Assembly: GCA_028869135.1 (NCBI GenBank)
Contig: JAGWTC010000013.1
Location: 1-64,000 of the forward strand
DNA length: 64,000 nucleotides
From: Rhodocyclaceae bacterium
Lineage (GTDB): Bacteria > Pseudomonadota > Gammaproteobacteria > Burkholderiales > Rhodocyclaceae
Reading direction: 5' to 3'
The notes below the pieces were generated by a model. It had not been told where the DNA came from. It searched no databases and saw nothing but the letters and a program-made list of their open reading frames with translations. Positions 26,742-37,222 of this stretch are shown in pieces. The position numbers and the translations under genes were made by a program. Every line of letters starts with the position of its first letter. Within the stretch, counting starts at the first letter, position 1.

Positions 26742-26870
26742 ATGATGACGACGCAAACCCATATCTCCCACAACCCCCTGCTGGTGGCCGTGTTCTGGCT
26801 CTATGTCGCCGTGCCGCTGGCCTGGGGCGTGTGGTCCACGCTGCAGAAGGCGTTGGCCCTGTTCCACTAA
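26742..26870 (+). CDS. OFA-type MFS transporter small subunit
   Basis: A 42-residue single-helix protein (MMTTQTHISHNPLLVAVFWL...). The hydrophobic helix spans about residues 13-35 and includes YVAVPLAWGVWSTLQ; the protein ends LFH. Small proteins with a PLAWG-V core are found directly after OFA transporters in other proteobacteria, and are thought to be an accessory subunit. AGGAG lies a few bases before the ATG, and the stop precedes a strong terminator by 43 bases. It is too short for routine gene callers and easily missed. Confidence 0.85.
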   Translation: MMTTQTHISHNPLLVAVFWLYVAVPLAWGVWSTLQKALALFH

Positions 26871-26913
26871 AGCGATTTTTCTTGTTGTAGTTCTGTGTTG
26901 TTCCTGCCCCTTT

Positions 26914-26945
26914 GCGAGGGTGGCGCAAGCCGCCCTCGCTTTTTC
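26914..26945 (+). terminator. Rho-independent terminator of the OFA transporter operon
   Basis: GCGAGGGTGGC-GCAA-GCCGCCCTCGC forms an 11-bp stem with one G-U pair and a GCAA tetraloop, followed by TTTTTC. It separates the transporter unit from the two-component genes. Confidence 0.88.
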
Positions 26946-27022
26946 TTCGCTGTGCGCGGGGCTGGACAAATGCGCTGCGGACGGGAAAACTGGACACATG
27001 TCTCCCAGCCCATCGCAAGCCC

Positions 27023-28410
<1,388 letters not shown>

Positions 28411-28414
<4 letters not shown>

Positions 28415-30429
28415 GCGGCAGGCGTGAAACGGCGGTCCGCAGCCGCCTGCTGCAGCTGGCGGCCCTGCCTTTTCTGATCCTGCTGCCGGCGCTGCTGTTC
28501 GTCATCTACCAGTGGGGCATCAGTTACTACGACCGCCTGCTGACCTTCAAGGTCACCAGCGACCTGGCCGTTGCCCACCAGTATTTCAATCATGTCATCG
28601 AGCGCGTCGGTCAGGACGTGTCGGCGCTGGGTGATTCGCACGACTTCGCCGTCGCCGTCGAACGCGGGCGCATGGACGATCTGCAGAACCTGCTGGCCGA
28701 GCGCAAGGTGGCGCTCGGCATGGATTTCCTGCACTACACCGACGCTGCCGGTCGCCTGCGTGTGGCGGCAACCGGCACCGACCCCCACGACTACGCGCCG
28801 CAAGCCTGGCCGGTGGTGCTGTCGGCCTTGCGCGGCCGGGCCGAAACGGCCATCGACATCTTCAGCCCGACGCAGTTGGCGGCAATCAATCCCTGGCTGG
28901 CCAGGCAAGCCCATATCGAACTGGTGGACACGCCCAACGCAATTCCGACCGAGCGCAGCGACGAGGATCGCGGCATGGTGGTGCATACCGCCTATCCGGT
29001 GCGCGACGCCAGGGGGCGCCTGATCGGCGTGCTGGAAGGCGGCGTCCTGCTCAACCAGAACCTCGATTTCGTGGATACCATCAACGATCTCGTCTACACG
29101 CCGGGCTCGCTGCCGCCCGGCAGCGACGGCACCGCCACGCTGTTCATCGACGATGTGCGTATCGCCACCAATGTGCGCCTGTTCGGCGACAAGCGCGCCC
29201 TCGGCACCCGCGCTTCGGCCATCGTGCGCAATCATGTGCTCAATCTCAACAAGACCTGGCTGGACCTCGCCTTCGTCGTGCACGACTGGTACATCTCCGC
29301 CTACGAGCCCATCCACGACAGCTTCGGCACGCCGGTCGGGATGCTCTACGTCGGCTATCTTGAAACGCCGTTTCGCGAGGCCAAGCACAAGGCGATCACG
29401 CTGATCGTGCTGCTCTTCGCCGTTATCTGCGGTGGCGGCGTGCTGTTCTCCCTGCGCGTGGCGCGCGGCATCTATCGGCCCATCGAAACCATGACCGACA
29501 CCATGACGGCGGTGCAGCACGGCAATCTGTCGGCGCGCAGCAAGGCCGGCAACGGCGTGCCGATCGAAAGGCTCAACGAGCTGGGCAGGTTATCGCGCCA
29601 TCTGGACGATCTGCTCGACACCGTGCAGTCGCAGAATCAGGAGCTCAAGGCCTGGGGGGATTCGCTCGACCGCAAGGTGGCCGAGCGTACCGCCGAACTG
29701 GAGGCGTCGAACGCGCTGCTGCGCGACACGCAGCGCCAGCTTGCGCTGGCCGAAAAGCTCGCCGCCATCGGCGAGATCACTGCCGGCGTGGCCCACGAAA
29801 TCAACAATCCGGTCGCCGTGCTGCAGGGCAATCTCGACGTGCTGCGCGACACCCTGGGCGAGCAGGCGCGGCCCGTCGCCGGCGAGTTGCGCCTGATGGA
29901 CCAGCAGATTCACCGCATCAGCCTGATGGTGACCAAGCTGCTGCAGTTTGCCAGCCCGACCGAATATGCGGGTTACATGGAAAGCATTGCGGCGGACAGC
30001 GTGGTCGCCGATTCGCTGGTGTTGCTGGGGCCGCTGCTGAAGAAGGCGCAGGTGACGGTGGAGCGCAGCGACACGGCGACGCGTCAGATCAATATCAACC
30101 GCAACGAATTGCAGCAGGTGCTGATCAACCTGATCACCAATGCCATGCATGCGATGCAGGGCGGCGGAACGCTGACGCTGAACAGCGAAGACCGCAGCCT
30201 AGGCGACGTGGACGGCGTGGCCATTCATGTCGGCGACACCGGCGTCGGCATCAGCCCCGAGAATCTGCCGCGCGTCTTCGACGCCTTCTTCACCACGCGG
30301 CCGGGGCAGGGCACCGGCCTCGGCCTGTCGATCAGCTATACGCTGGTCGCGCGCTACGGCGGCAAGATCACCGTGTCCAGCACGCTCGGCCAGGGCACCT
30401 GCTTCACGGTCTGGCTGCCCGCCGGCTGA
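28411..30429 (+). CDS. Cache-domain sensor histidine kinase
   Basis: A 672-residue membrane kinase, partner of the preceding regulator (ATGA overlap). Helix 1 (about 17-38) is followed by a long periplasmic region (about 40-320) resembling a Cache_3-Cache_2 fold (GVLEGGVLLNQNLDFVD; GMLYVGYLETPF), a class that often binds small carboxylates. A second helix, HAMP linker and coiled coil follow. The phosphoacceptor is His462 in GVAHEINNPVAV, followed by an HATPase domain with NLITNAMHAM, GDTGVGI and GTGLGLSI. An ATG at 28393 would add six residues inside the regulator gene and is not preferred. Confidence 0.92.
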
Positions 30430-30467
30430 ATCGTCGCGCAGGCCGCCATGGCGGAGGAAAAGCGGAA

Positions 30468-30860
30468 TCACGCCGGCTCGAACGGCGTGACGTTCAGTTC
30501 CAGCGTGCCGAATTCGTCCTGAAGATCGTGGCCGAACTCCATCATCATGTCGTCCTCGGGATCGTGATACCAGTGCGCCGTGATCTTCTTGCCGGCGCGC
30601 GCGGCGTCGTTTAGCAGCGAGATCAGCGAGCGCAGCAGCTTGGTGCTGGAGCTGTTGAAGTACTTGAGCGAGAAATGCGCTTCTATCTTTGCCTGCTCCG
30701 AAACCTGGGCCAGGTAATCGTGCAGCCCGCCGCGCAGCGGCGCGTAGAAGACCATGGCATTTTCCGGATAGGACTCGCCGGTGATGCTGAGCGTGTGCGT
30801 CGAATAGAGAAACTTGACTTCCGGCGTCTCGGCCGTGGCCGGGATAAGAATGTCTTGCAT
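30468..30860 (-). CDS. siaC: SiaC-family regulatory phosphoprotein (DUF1987)
   Basis: A 130-residue protein of the SiaC family. In Pseudomonas, unphosphorylated SiaC binds and activates the diguanylate cyclase SiaD; SiaB phosphorylates it and SiaA dephosphorylates it. The phosphosite region is YFNSSSTKLL (67-76). The position where Pseudomonas SiaC has its target threonine appears to be Ser70 here, with Thr73 nearby. It is the last gene of a four-gene minus-strand operon, 27 bases after siaB. The 3' end converges on the histidine kinase gene. Confidence 0.88.
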   Translation of the reverse strand: MQDILIPATAETPEVKFLYSTHTLSITGESYPENAMVFYAPLRGGLHDYLAQVSEQAKIEAHFSLKYFNSSSTKLLRSLISLLNDAARAGKKITAHWYHDPEDDMMMEFGHDLQDEFGTLELNVTPFEPA

Positions 30861-30887
30861 GAATGACTCTCCTGAAAGTTGGATGCT

Positions 30888-31436
30888 TCAGATGGCGGCG
30901 CGCAGGTAGAACTCGGCGAAGTCCTGGCGTTCTGAGCGATAGACGATCTGATACTCGATGGGCTCGCTGGCATCGCGGGCCACGGTCAGGAAGCCGAGCC
31001 CGGCGCCCTTGCTTATCTCGTCCTGCTCCTCGTGTTCGTCGTTGCGCAACTGGGCGCGATAGGCCGTCTTGATTTCGTCTATGGTCATGGTGCGCAGCGG
31101 CTCGACCTTTTCCTTGATGCGTTCGACATATTCGACACGCACAGGGTTGCCACACATGACGTAGTACTTGCCACCGTTGTGGCCGACGGCCAGCGCGCCG
31201 ACCTTCACGCCGTCCTGATCGGGGTCGACGTAATGCATGATGTTCTGCGACATCTCGACGAAGGTCGAAAATATCTTGCGCCGCGCCGGCGCGCTGAGGC
31301 TGGTGCTGTCGAGACGGTGGCGCAGCGTGTCGCTCATCGCGGCGATCACGTTCTTCGAGTATTCGCCGGTGTAGTAGAAGAGCATGCCTTCCTTGACGGC
31401 CTGGGCGCAAAATTCGGAAAAGCTGGTGAGATTCAT
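30888..31436 (-). CDS. siaB: SiaB-family protein kinase
   Basis: A 182-residue homologue of SiaB, the kinase that phosphorylates SiaC. It has a GHKL-like layout, with an N-box-like EMSQNIMHYV (about residues 62-71) and a glycine-containing segment SKGAGLGFLTVARD (about 142-155) likely to contact ATP. The N-terminus MNLTSFSEFCAQAVKEGMLFYYTGEYS fits the family. It lies 18 bases after the phosphatase gene. Function is inferred from family and synteny. Confidence 0.87.
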   Translation of the reverse strand: MNLTSFSEFCAQAVKEGMLFYYTGEYSKNVIAAMSDTLRHRLDSTSLSAPARRKIFSTFVEMSQNIMHYVDPDQDGVKVGALAVGHNGGKYYVMCGNPVRVEYVERIKEKVEPLRTMTIDEIKTAYRAQLRNDEHEEQDEISKGAGLGFLTVARDASEPIEYQIVYRSERQDFAEFYLRAAI

Positions 31437-31454
31437 GTTGCTGACTCTGGTGGG

Positions 31455-32711
31455 TTAGATGCGGAAGCCGATGGCGGCCACGTCGTCCTTGCGCGGGTGG
31501 CTGCCCTGATAGGCGGTGAAGGCGGACATCAGTTCGCTGCGCTGCTCGGGCATGGGTTTGTCGGCATGCTTGAGCAGAATCTCGCGGATACGGCGCTTGC
31601 CGAAAGCAATGCCTTTCCTGCCGCCGAGCTGATCCATCACGCCGTCGGTGAAGAAGTAGATGCAGCTATGCTCGGGCAGATCGATCTCGTGGTTGCGCCA
31701 CGTCTGGTCCATGGCCGTGGTGGCATAGCCGACGCCGGCGCGATCGCCGCCGACGAGCTGAACTTCGGTATCGCCGGGATGCCACATGAACAGCGGCAGA
31801 TGGGCGCCGGCATAGGTGAGCTTCCTTTGCCCGAGATCCACCCAGCAGAAGGCGGCATCCATGCCGTCGTCGGACACGGGCTCGGCGTCGGGCTCGCCAT
31901 GGCTGTGGTCGATCTGGCCCATGGCCTGCTTGACGCGGCGGTTGACCGCGGCAATCAGTGCGCCGGGGTCGCGCGGGCCGTATTCATTGAGCGCGCTCTG
32001 CAGAAAGGCCGACATGATCAGCGTCATGAAGGCACCGGGCACGCCGTGACCCGTGCAGTCGAACAGGATGACGAGAAATCCGTCCTCGTATTCGTGGAAG
32101 TAGTAGAAGTCGCCGCTGACGACATCGCGCGGTTCCCAGATCAGGAAGTGGTCGTTCAGCGTGCGGCGCATGCTTTCGCGCGAGGCGCGGGAGAGCGAGC
32201 GCTGGATCACGCTGCCGTAGTCGATCGACTCCATCACCAGCCGATTCTTTTCGGCCTGCAGATCGGCGACGGCCTTGAGCATGTCGGAGGCGCGGCCGAC
32301 GCCGGCGTAATTGCCGTCTTCGGCGATGATGAAGCCGTCGGCCAGGGCCTTTTCGCCGCCGGCGATGACCTTGAAGGACAGGTCCTGGATCGACGTTTCG
32401 CGTTCGACGATCAGCGGCAGCTTGTCCATGAAGGCGATACAGCTCTTTTGCAGATAGATCTCGCGATGAAAAGGCCGCGCGAAGCTCTGCATGAAAATAT
32501 TGCGATTGATCATGCCGATCGGACGGCCGTTCTCTATCACCGGCAGGCCGACCAGATCGGGGTTCTCCTCGAACAGGCTGAAGACATCGCCGTTGCTGCT
32601 GGCCGGCGTCACCGCCTGGGCCTCGATCAGCAGCCCCGAAGTCTGGGTGACCAGCTTGTGCGGCGCCGACACGAGCGTGATCGCTTCTGCCAGATTGTCG
32701 TTGATATCCAT
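31455..32711 (-). CDS. siaA: SiaA-like PP2C phosphatase with N-terminal CBS domain
   Basis: A 418-residue protein starting MDINDNLAEAITLVS, with AAGGGA nine bases before the ATG. Residues about 10-165 form a CBS pair-like module (NPDLVGLPVIENGRPIGMIN; ADGFIIAEDGNYAGVG). A short helix then leads to a PP2C/SpoIIE phosphatase (about 190-418) with metal-binding Asp in EPRDVVSGDFYY, FDCTGHGVPGAF, FFTDGVMDQ and KDDVAAIGF. Pseudomonas SiaA instead has membrane helices and HAMP; none are seen here, so the input should be cytoplasmic. It presumably dephosphorylates SiaC. Confidence 0.88.
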   Translation of the reverse strand: MDINDNLAEAITLVSAPHKLVTQTSGLLIEAQAVTPASSNGDVFSLFEENPDLVGLPVIENGRPIGMINRNIFMQSFARPFHREIYLQKSCIAFMDKLPLIVERETSIQDLSFKVIAGGEKALADGFIIAEDGNYAGVGRASDMLKAVADLQAEKNRLVMESIDYGSVIQRSLSRASRESMRRTLNDHFLIWEPRDVVSGDFYYFHEYEDGFLVILFDCTGHGVPGAFMTLIMSAFLQSALNEYGPRDPGALIAAVNRRVKQAMGQIDHSHGEPDAEPVSDDGMDAAFCWVDLGQRKLTYAGAHLPLFMWHPGDTEVQLVGGDRAGVGYATTAMDQTWRNHEIDLPEHSCIYFFTDGVMDQLGGRKGIAFGKRRIREILLKHADKPMPEQRSELMSAFTAYQGSHPRKDDVAAIGFRI

Positions 32712-32737
32712 GCCTTGTTCCCTTCGATGAGATCGAT

Positions 32738-33451
<714 letters not shown>

Positions 33452-33500
33452 GGCTTGGGTGCTGCCATCAGCCGGGAATTGCGGGAACTGCTAATGGACG

Positions 33501-33550
33501 CCGCCATTTTCGTGGCGGCAGGTTACGGCCAGATGACAGACGTGTGACGG
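33501..33550 (-). promoter_or_regulatory. Leader hairpin and direct repeat upstream of siaD
   Basis: CCGCCA/TGGCGG (33501-33518) is a 6-bp stem with a TTTTCG loop in the siaD leader. Upstream of it TGACAG (33534-33539) and TGACGG (33545-33550) repeat with an 11-base period, an arrangement like that before czcCBA. The 215-base gap otherwise shows no gene. Confidence 0.3.
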
Positions 33551-33666
33551 GATATCAGTAAGGCCTTAATTCAGCAGCGATCATCCGTCGCTCCAGCGGG
33601 CAGGGTGAAGGGGCGTCATGCCCGGGCCGGATTCCGATATTGCCGACTTTGGCGGGTGGACCAGGA

Positions 33667-34242
33667 TCAATACGGCCTGGCGCCGATCAGCCACTGGTGC
33701 AGGAACAACATGAAAACGCCGGCGCCGCCGACGCCAAGTACGACGACGAGGATGTCACGTGTCGTCGACAGATGGGCATAGACTACGCCATGCAGCTTGT
33801 CGCGACGGCGATTGGTGCGGAACTGCAGGATAGACCAGACGAGGAAGCTGCCGAACAGCACGACGTCTGCTAGTGTGTCGTTGGCGATCAGATGGGCGAA
33901 GGCCCAAAGTTTGACGCCGGCCAGCATGGGGTGGCCGATGCGGGCCTTGATGATGTTCCCTGGCACATAGGCGGCGGCCATCAGGACAAAGGAGGCCAGC
34001 ATCAGCGGGGCTGCCGCATGCCTGGTCCATGCCGGCGGCTGCCAGAGGACGATGGGTTCCATGCGCGCATGCGCGTAGCCGTAGACGATCAGGGCGAAGC
34101 CGAGCAGCGAGACGATGGAGTACAGCGCCTTCCACGCCAGCGCGCCGCGTCGCCGCATCTGCAGGTCGCGCCAGGCCGGCGCCACCATGCGGATGGAATG
34201 CACGCCGAGGAAAACGATCAAGCCGACGATGAGCAGTGTCAT
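33667..34242 (-). CDS. NnrU family membrane protein
   Basis: A 191-residue protein with about five to six membrane segments. The N-terminus MTLLIVGLIVFLGVHSIRMVAP and the central NIIKARIGHPMLAGVKLWAFAHLIANDTLADVVLFG are typical of NnrU, a protein needed for nitrite/nitric oxide reductase expression in Rhodobacter and related to isoprenoid-modifying membrane proteins. No denitrification genes are in the window, so a specific role cannot be assigned. yaeQ is 32 bases upstream on the same strand. Confidence 0.88.
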   Translation of the reverse strand: MTLLIVGLIVFLGVHSIRMVAPAWRDLQMRRRGALAWKALYSIVSLLGFALIVYGYAHARMEPIVLWQPPAWTRHAAAPLMLASFVLMAAAYVPGNIIKARIGHPMLAGVKLWAFAHLIANDTLADVVLFGSFLVWSILQFRTNRRRDKLHGVVYAHLSTTRDILVVVLGVGGAGVFMLFLHQWLIGARPY

Positions 34243-34274
34243 GGTTTGCCTTTCCTGGCGAGCTGATCAGAATG

Positions 34275-34823
34275 TCAGGGGTGGTTCGTCAGCAACTGTA
34301 ACCGGATTTGCGCGCTTTGTTCGCCGTTGCTGAACCAAGCCTCGCCGTCTTCGAGCGTGCATTGCAGGTGCATGCCGCGGCTGCACATGTCGGTCAGCGC
34401 CTGCGCCTGGTCGTCGGGCAGCAGCCATACGCGCACATTCCGCAGGCGGCGGATGTCGTTACCTTCCTTGCTCCACCAGATGCCGGCCGGATGTTCGCCG
34501 TAGGCGATGACGATGACTTCCGCCGCGCGGCTGGATGCGCGGCGCAGCAATTTCTCGTCGGGCAGGCCGACCTCGATCCATTGCTCGATCAGGCCGCTGT
34601 AGTCCTTGCGCCATAGCGGCGGTTCATTGTCTTCGGACGAGAGGTCCTTGCCGAACTCGAGGCGCTCGTCCGCGTGCAGGGCGAAGGCGAGGATGCGCAC
34701 CATCATGCGCTGTTCGGTCTCGGAAGGATGGCGGGCGACAGTGAGGCCGTGTTCGGCGTAGTAATGGCGGTCGAGGTCGGAGACGTTGAGGGTGGTTTTG
34801 TAGATGGTTGCTTTGAGTGCCAT
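34275..34823 (-). CDS. yaeQ: YaeQ family protein
   Basis: A 182-residue homologue of E. coli YaeQ (181 residues), a PD-(D/E)XK-like fold protein of unclear function. MALKATIYKTTLNVSDLDRHYYAEH and the SETEQRMMVRILAFAL helix are family hallmarks; the YSGLIEQWIEVGLPDEKLL segment corresponds to the nuclease-like core. It is probably co-transcribed with the NnrU gene. Confidence 0.93.
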   Translation of the reverse strand: MALKATIYKTTLNVSDLDRHYYAEHGLTVARHPSETEQRMMVRILAFALHADERLEFGKDLSSEDNEPPLWRKDYSGLIEQWIEVGLPDEKLLRRASSRAAEVIVIAYGEHPAGIWWSKEGNDIRRLRNVRVWLLPDDQAQALTDMCSRGMHLQCTLEDGEAWFSNGEQSAQIRLQLLTNHP

Positions 34824-34923
34824 GGGTCTGGAGCGGGATGGAGTGCGCCAGACTATACGCCGTCGGCGCTAGAATCATGCCGGTATTTCGCCTTCCGGAT
34901 TGCTTGCTGACCGATCTGACGCC

Positions 34924-35310
34924 ATGTCCTTTTCCGCAAAACTCAAGCAGCGCGCCCGCGCGCTCAAGGCCGACACGCTGGCGCTGTATTTCGTCGCCCG
35001 CCATCCCGGCACGCCCTGGTACGCCAAGCTGATGGCCTTTCTCGTCGTCGCCTACGCTTTCAGCCCGGTCGATCTGGTGCCGGACTTCGTACCCGTGCTC
35101 GGCTACCTCGATGACGTGATCCTGGTGCCACTGGGCATTGCGCTGACGCTCAAGCTCGTGCCCGACGAGATCATGCGCGAATGCCGCGGCTTGGCCGCCG
35201 CCGTGATGAAGAAACCGGTCAACTGGGTGGCCGGCGCCGTCATCGTGGCGATCTGGGTGGCGCTGGCCGCGCTATCGGGCTGGTGGATACACCGCTGGCT
35301 GCAAAGCTAG
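34924..35310 (+). CDS. YkvA/DUF1232 family membrane protein
   Basis: A 128-residue protein starting MSFSAKLKQRARAL at ATG 34924. The DUF1232 core is KLMAFLVVAYAFSPVDLVPDFVPVLGYLDDVILVPLGI (about 35-75), with a second hydrophobic helix near the C-terminus (VAGAVIVAIWVALAAL). Function unknown; several homologues are membrane-associated. An in-frame ATG-like start eight codons upstream (34900) is not preferred. Confidence 0.85.
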   Translation: MSFSAKLKQRARALKADTLALYFVARHPGTPWYAKLMAFLVVAYAFSPVDLVPDFVPVLGYLDDVILVPLGIALTLKLVPDEIMRECRGLAAAVMKKPVNWVAGAVIVAIWVALAALSGWWIHRWLQS

Positions 35311-35444
35311 CAGCCCGTAAGCCTGTCGGGGCGGGCTTCGGGCTCCAAGCCCTTGAAAGAAGGTAAAATCCAAGCACTCATCCCACCTTGGGCGGCCCTT
35401 CAGTGCTTATTGCTGCGGCCGCCATTGCTTTTTGGAAGTCCCTC

Positions 35445-37076
35445 GTGCTCGTCGCCAATAACATCACCATGCAATTCGGGGCCAAGCCCCTGTTCGAAAA
35501 CGTCTCCGTCAAGTTCGGCGACGGCAACCGCTACGGTCTGATCGGCGCCAACGGCGCCGGCAAGTCCACCTTCATGAAGATCCTCGCCGGCGCTCTGGAG
35601 CCTTCCGGCGGCAATGTCGCGCTCGACAATCACGAGCGCATGGCCTTCCTGCGCCAGGATCAGTTCGGTTATGAAGAGCAGCGCGTCATCGACGTGGTCA
35701 TGCAGGGACATGCCGAGATGTGGGCGGTGATGCAGGAGAAGGACGCGATCTACGCCAATCCCGAGGCCACCGAAGAGGACTACATGAAGGCGGCCGAACT
35801 GGAAGGCCAGTTCGCCGAATACGACGGCTATACGGCCGAGTCGCGCGCCGGTGAGCTGCTGCTGGGCGTGGGCATTCCCACCGAACAGCACTTCGGCCCG
35901 ATGAGCGAAGTCGCGCCGGGCTGGAAGCTGCGCGTGCTGCTGTGCCAGGCGCTGTTCGCCAATCCCGAGATCCTGCTGCTCGACGAACCGACCAACAACC
36001 TCGACATCAACACGATTCGCTGGCTGGAAGACGTGATCAACCAGCGCGAATCGACGATGATCATCATCTCGCACGATCGCCACTTCCTGAACCAGGTCTG
36101 CACCCACATGGCCGACCTCGACTACGGCCGCATCCAGATTTATCCGGGCAACTACGACGACTACATGGAAGCCTCGACCCAGGCGCGCGAACGTCAGTCC
36201 TCGGCCAACGCCAAGGCCAAGGAACGCGTGGCCGAGCTGCAGGAATTCGTGCGCCGCTTCTCGGCCAACAAGTCCAAGGCGCGTCAGGCCACTTCGCGCG
36301 CCAAGCTGATCGAGAAGATCAAGATCGAGGACATGAAGCCCTCGTCGCGCCAGTATCCGTGGATCCGTTTCGAGTACGACGAGAAGGACAAGCTGCACCG
36401 TCAGGCCGTCGAAGTCGACAACGTCAGCTTCGCCTATCCGGACAGCGAGCCGCTCTACAAGGGCATCAGCTTCACGCTGAACGCCGGCGACAAGGTCGCC
36501 ATCATCGGCGAAAACGGCGTCGGCAAGACCACGCTGCTGCGTCTGCTGGCGGGCACCGAGCTCGGCGGCCTGGCCCCCAGCTACGGTTCCGTCAAGTGGG
36601 CCGAGAAGGCCAAGCCCGGCTACTTCGCCCAGGATCACAGCGACGATTTCGCCGGCGGCGAATCGCTGACCGACTGGATCGTGCAGTGGGTGCGCGAAGG
36701 CGGCTACGAAGGCGGCGACGTCGAGACGCTGATCCGCGGCACGCTCGGCCGCCTGCTGTTCTCCGGCGACGAGGTGAAGAAGTCGGTCAAGGTGATTTCC
36801 GGCGGCGAACAGGGCCGCATGCTGTTCGGCAAGCTGATGCTGCTGCGCCGCAACGTGATGCTGATGGACGAGCCGACCAACCACCTGGACATGGAGTCGA
36901 TCGAATCGCTCAACAACGGCCTCGCCGCTTATCCGGGCACGCTGATCTTCGTCTCGCACGACCGCGAGTTCGTCTCCTCGCTGGCGACGCGCATTATCGA
37001 GGTCAAGGCCGGCGGCCAGATCGTCGACTACCAGGGAACTTACGAAGAGTACCTGGCCAGCCAGGGTATCGAGTAA
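35445..37076 (+). CDS. ybiT: ABC-F ATPase, YbiT type
   Basis: A soluble, ribosome-associated ABC-F protein of 543 residues with no membrane domain, expected to act on stalled translation. The GTG at 35445 has GGAAG eight bases upstream and aligns exactly with E. coli YbiT (MLVxxNxTMQFGxKPLFENxSVKFG); the in-frame 19 codons upstream are unconserved. Two ATPase cassettes have Walker [10 protein letters not shown] and GENGVGKTT, signatures VAPGW and SGGEQ, and [16 protein letters not shown], separated by a charged linker (about 240-300). A 7-bp leader hairpin (35372-35408) precedes it. Confidence 0.95.
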   Translation: MLVANNITMQFGAKPLFENVSVKFGDGNRYGLIGANGAGKSTFMKILAGALEPSGGNVALDNHERMAFLRQDQFGYEEQRVIDVVMQGHAEMWAVMQEKDAIYANPEATEEDYMKAAELEGQFAEYDGYTAESRAGELLLGVGIPTEQHFGPMSEVAPGWKLRVLLCQALFANPEILLLDEPTNNLDINTIRWLEDVINQRESTMIIISHDRHFLNQVCTHMADLDYGRIQIYPGNYDDYMEASTQARERQSSANAKAKERVAELQEFVRRFSANKSKARQATSRAKLIEKIKIEDMKPSSRQYPWIRFEYDEKDKLHRQAVEVDNVSFAYPDSEPLYKGISFTLNAGDKVAIIGENGVGKTTLLRLLAGTELGGLAPSYGSVKWAEKAKPGYFAQDHSDDFAGGESLTDWIVQWVREGGYEGGDVETLIRGTLGRLLFSGDEVKKSVKVISGGEQGRMLFGKLMLLRRNVMLMDEPTNHLDMESIESLNNGLAAYPGTLIFVSHDREFVSSLATRIIEVKAGGQIVDYQGTYEEYLASQGIE

Positions 37077-37095
37077 GCGATATTCAAGATACAAG

Positions 37096-37124
37096 GGCGG
37101 GCGCTGCGGCGGCCCGCCTTTTTT
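37096..37124 (+). terminator. Rho-independent terminator of ybiT
   Basis: GGCGGGC (37096-37102) pairs with GCCCGCC (37112-37118) across a GC-rich loop and is followed by six T residues, 20 bases after the stop. Confidence 0.82.
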
Positions 37125-37222
37125 GTTTGTGCAACATGCGTGTTGCAGGATGCTTGCGGCGGACTTCAGGACAACGACATCGCACGGATCGGCGAGGTCC
37201 GTCCAGATCAGGGGAGATGCGT

